The notes below the pieces were generated by a model that had not been told where the DNA came from, made no database searches, and saw only the letters and a list, made by a program, of their open reading frames with translations. The position numbers were made by a program, and so were the translations under genes. 64,000 bases of DNA from Phoebastria nigripes (Eukaryota; Chordata; Aves; Procellariiformes; Diomedeidae), in assembly GCA_035582835.1 (NCBI GenBank), contig JAYKAV010002792.1, forward strand, positions 318,394 through 382,393. Direction: 5' to 3'. Below are positions 63,549 through 64,000 of the stretch, piece after piece. Positions within the stretch are counted from its first letter, which is position 1; every line of letters begins with the position of its first letter.

Positions 63549-64000
63549 GCTCTTCAGAAGAAGAGCTATAAGGTCTTCAGAAGGGACAGGCGTGGAAGGA
63601 GAGGCGGTGGGGTGGCTCTGTATGTTAGGGAGTGTTTCAATTGTCTAGAGCTCAACGATTGTGATGATAAGGTCGAGTGCTTATGGGTAAGGATGAGGGG
63701 GAAGGCCAGCAAGGCAGATATCCTGCTGGGAGTCTGTTATAGGCCACCCAACCACGATGAAGAGGCTGATGAAGCNTTCTACAAGCGGCTGGCAGAAGTC
63801 TCACATTCGCTAGCCCTTGTTCTCATGGGGGACTTCAACTTCCCNGANGTCTGCTGGAAATACAANANNGCAGAGAGGAAACAGTCTAGGAGGTTCCTGG
63901 AGTGTGTGGAAGACAACTTCCTGATGCAGCTGGTGAGGGAGCCTACCAGGGGAGGTGCCTCACTCGACCTGCTGTTTACAAACAGAGAAGGACTGGTGGG
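63549..64000 (+). mobile_element. CR1 LINE, 5'-truncated, ORF2 endonuclease segment, cut by window end
   Basis: One reading frame stays open from 63549 to the window end (about 150 codons) and reads as the apurinic-like endonuclease domain of CR1 ORF2. The block GRRGGGVALYVRE lies near 63591-63632, LLGVCYRPPN near 63722-63751 and the catalytic-type GDFNFP near 63830-63847, with a conserved RGGASLDLLFTN segment near 63950-63983. ORF1 and the first part of ORF2 are absent, the usual 5' truncation of LINE copies. No stop or frameshift is seen, so the copy is young or little decayed. Six Ns fall within 63776-63869, as expected where reads from many near-identical copies were merged. The element probably continues past 64000. 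Confidence 0.9.

Overview
The window is vertebrate nuclear DNA, almost certainly from a bird. The one complete gene encodes SOCS6, a vertebrate cytokine-signalling suppressor. The interspersed repeats are avian-type CR1 LINEs and solo LTRs of endogenous retroviruses. Scattered single Ns, one 30-N gap and two very long poly-T runs indicate a draft assembly.

Layout. Positions 1-31984 hold no convincing gene: AT-rich intergenic DNA with small simple repeats and one 1,014-bp solo LTR (14242-15255) flanked by a perfect 5-bp target-site duplication. A strong CpG island lies at about 31985-33580 and contains the SOCS6 promoter and its untranslated first exon, which ends at a consensus donor (exon end 32809). 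A single intron of about 24.4 kb follows (32810-57169). It holds a second solo LTR on the minus strand (46935-47507), a possible small LTR (40291-40698), an old CR1 3' fragment (51838 to about 52100), an ancient-looking repeat (39424-39525), the N gap and a 77-nt poly-T run near the acceptor. Exon 2 begins at 57170, carries two short upstream ORFs, then the complete intronless 534-codon SOCS6 CDS (57295-58899) and a 3' UTR of about 4.3 kb ending at a polyadenylation signal at 63148-63153. A 5'-truncated CR1 with an open endonuclease reading frame begins about 380 bp beyond and runs off the window end.

How it works together: this is a two-exon gene whose protein is encoded entirely by exon 2. 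Transcription starts in a CpG-island promoter. Translation may be tuned by the two uORFs, and mRNA fate by a long 3' UTR with a G-quadruplex-capable tract and a Pumilio-type site overlapping the poly(A) signal. The protein joins phosphotyrosine recognition (SH2) to an elongin-cullin5 recruiting SOCS box.

I found no undescribed multi-gene system. The observations most worth checking are the uORF pair, the overlap of a Pumilio-type motif with the poly(A) signal, the 3' UTR G-quadruplex motif, the internally repeated solo LTR, and the possible small LTR in the intron. Intron and UTR limits are read from sequence signals only, without transcript data.
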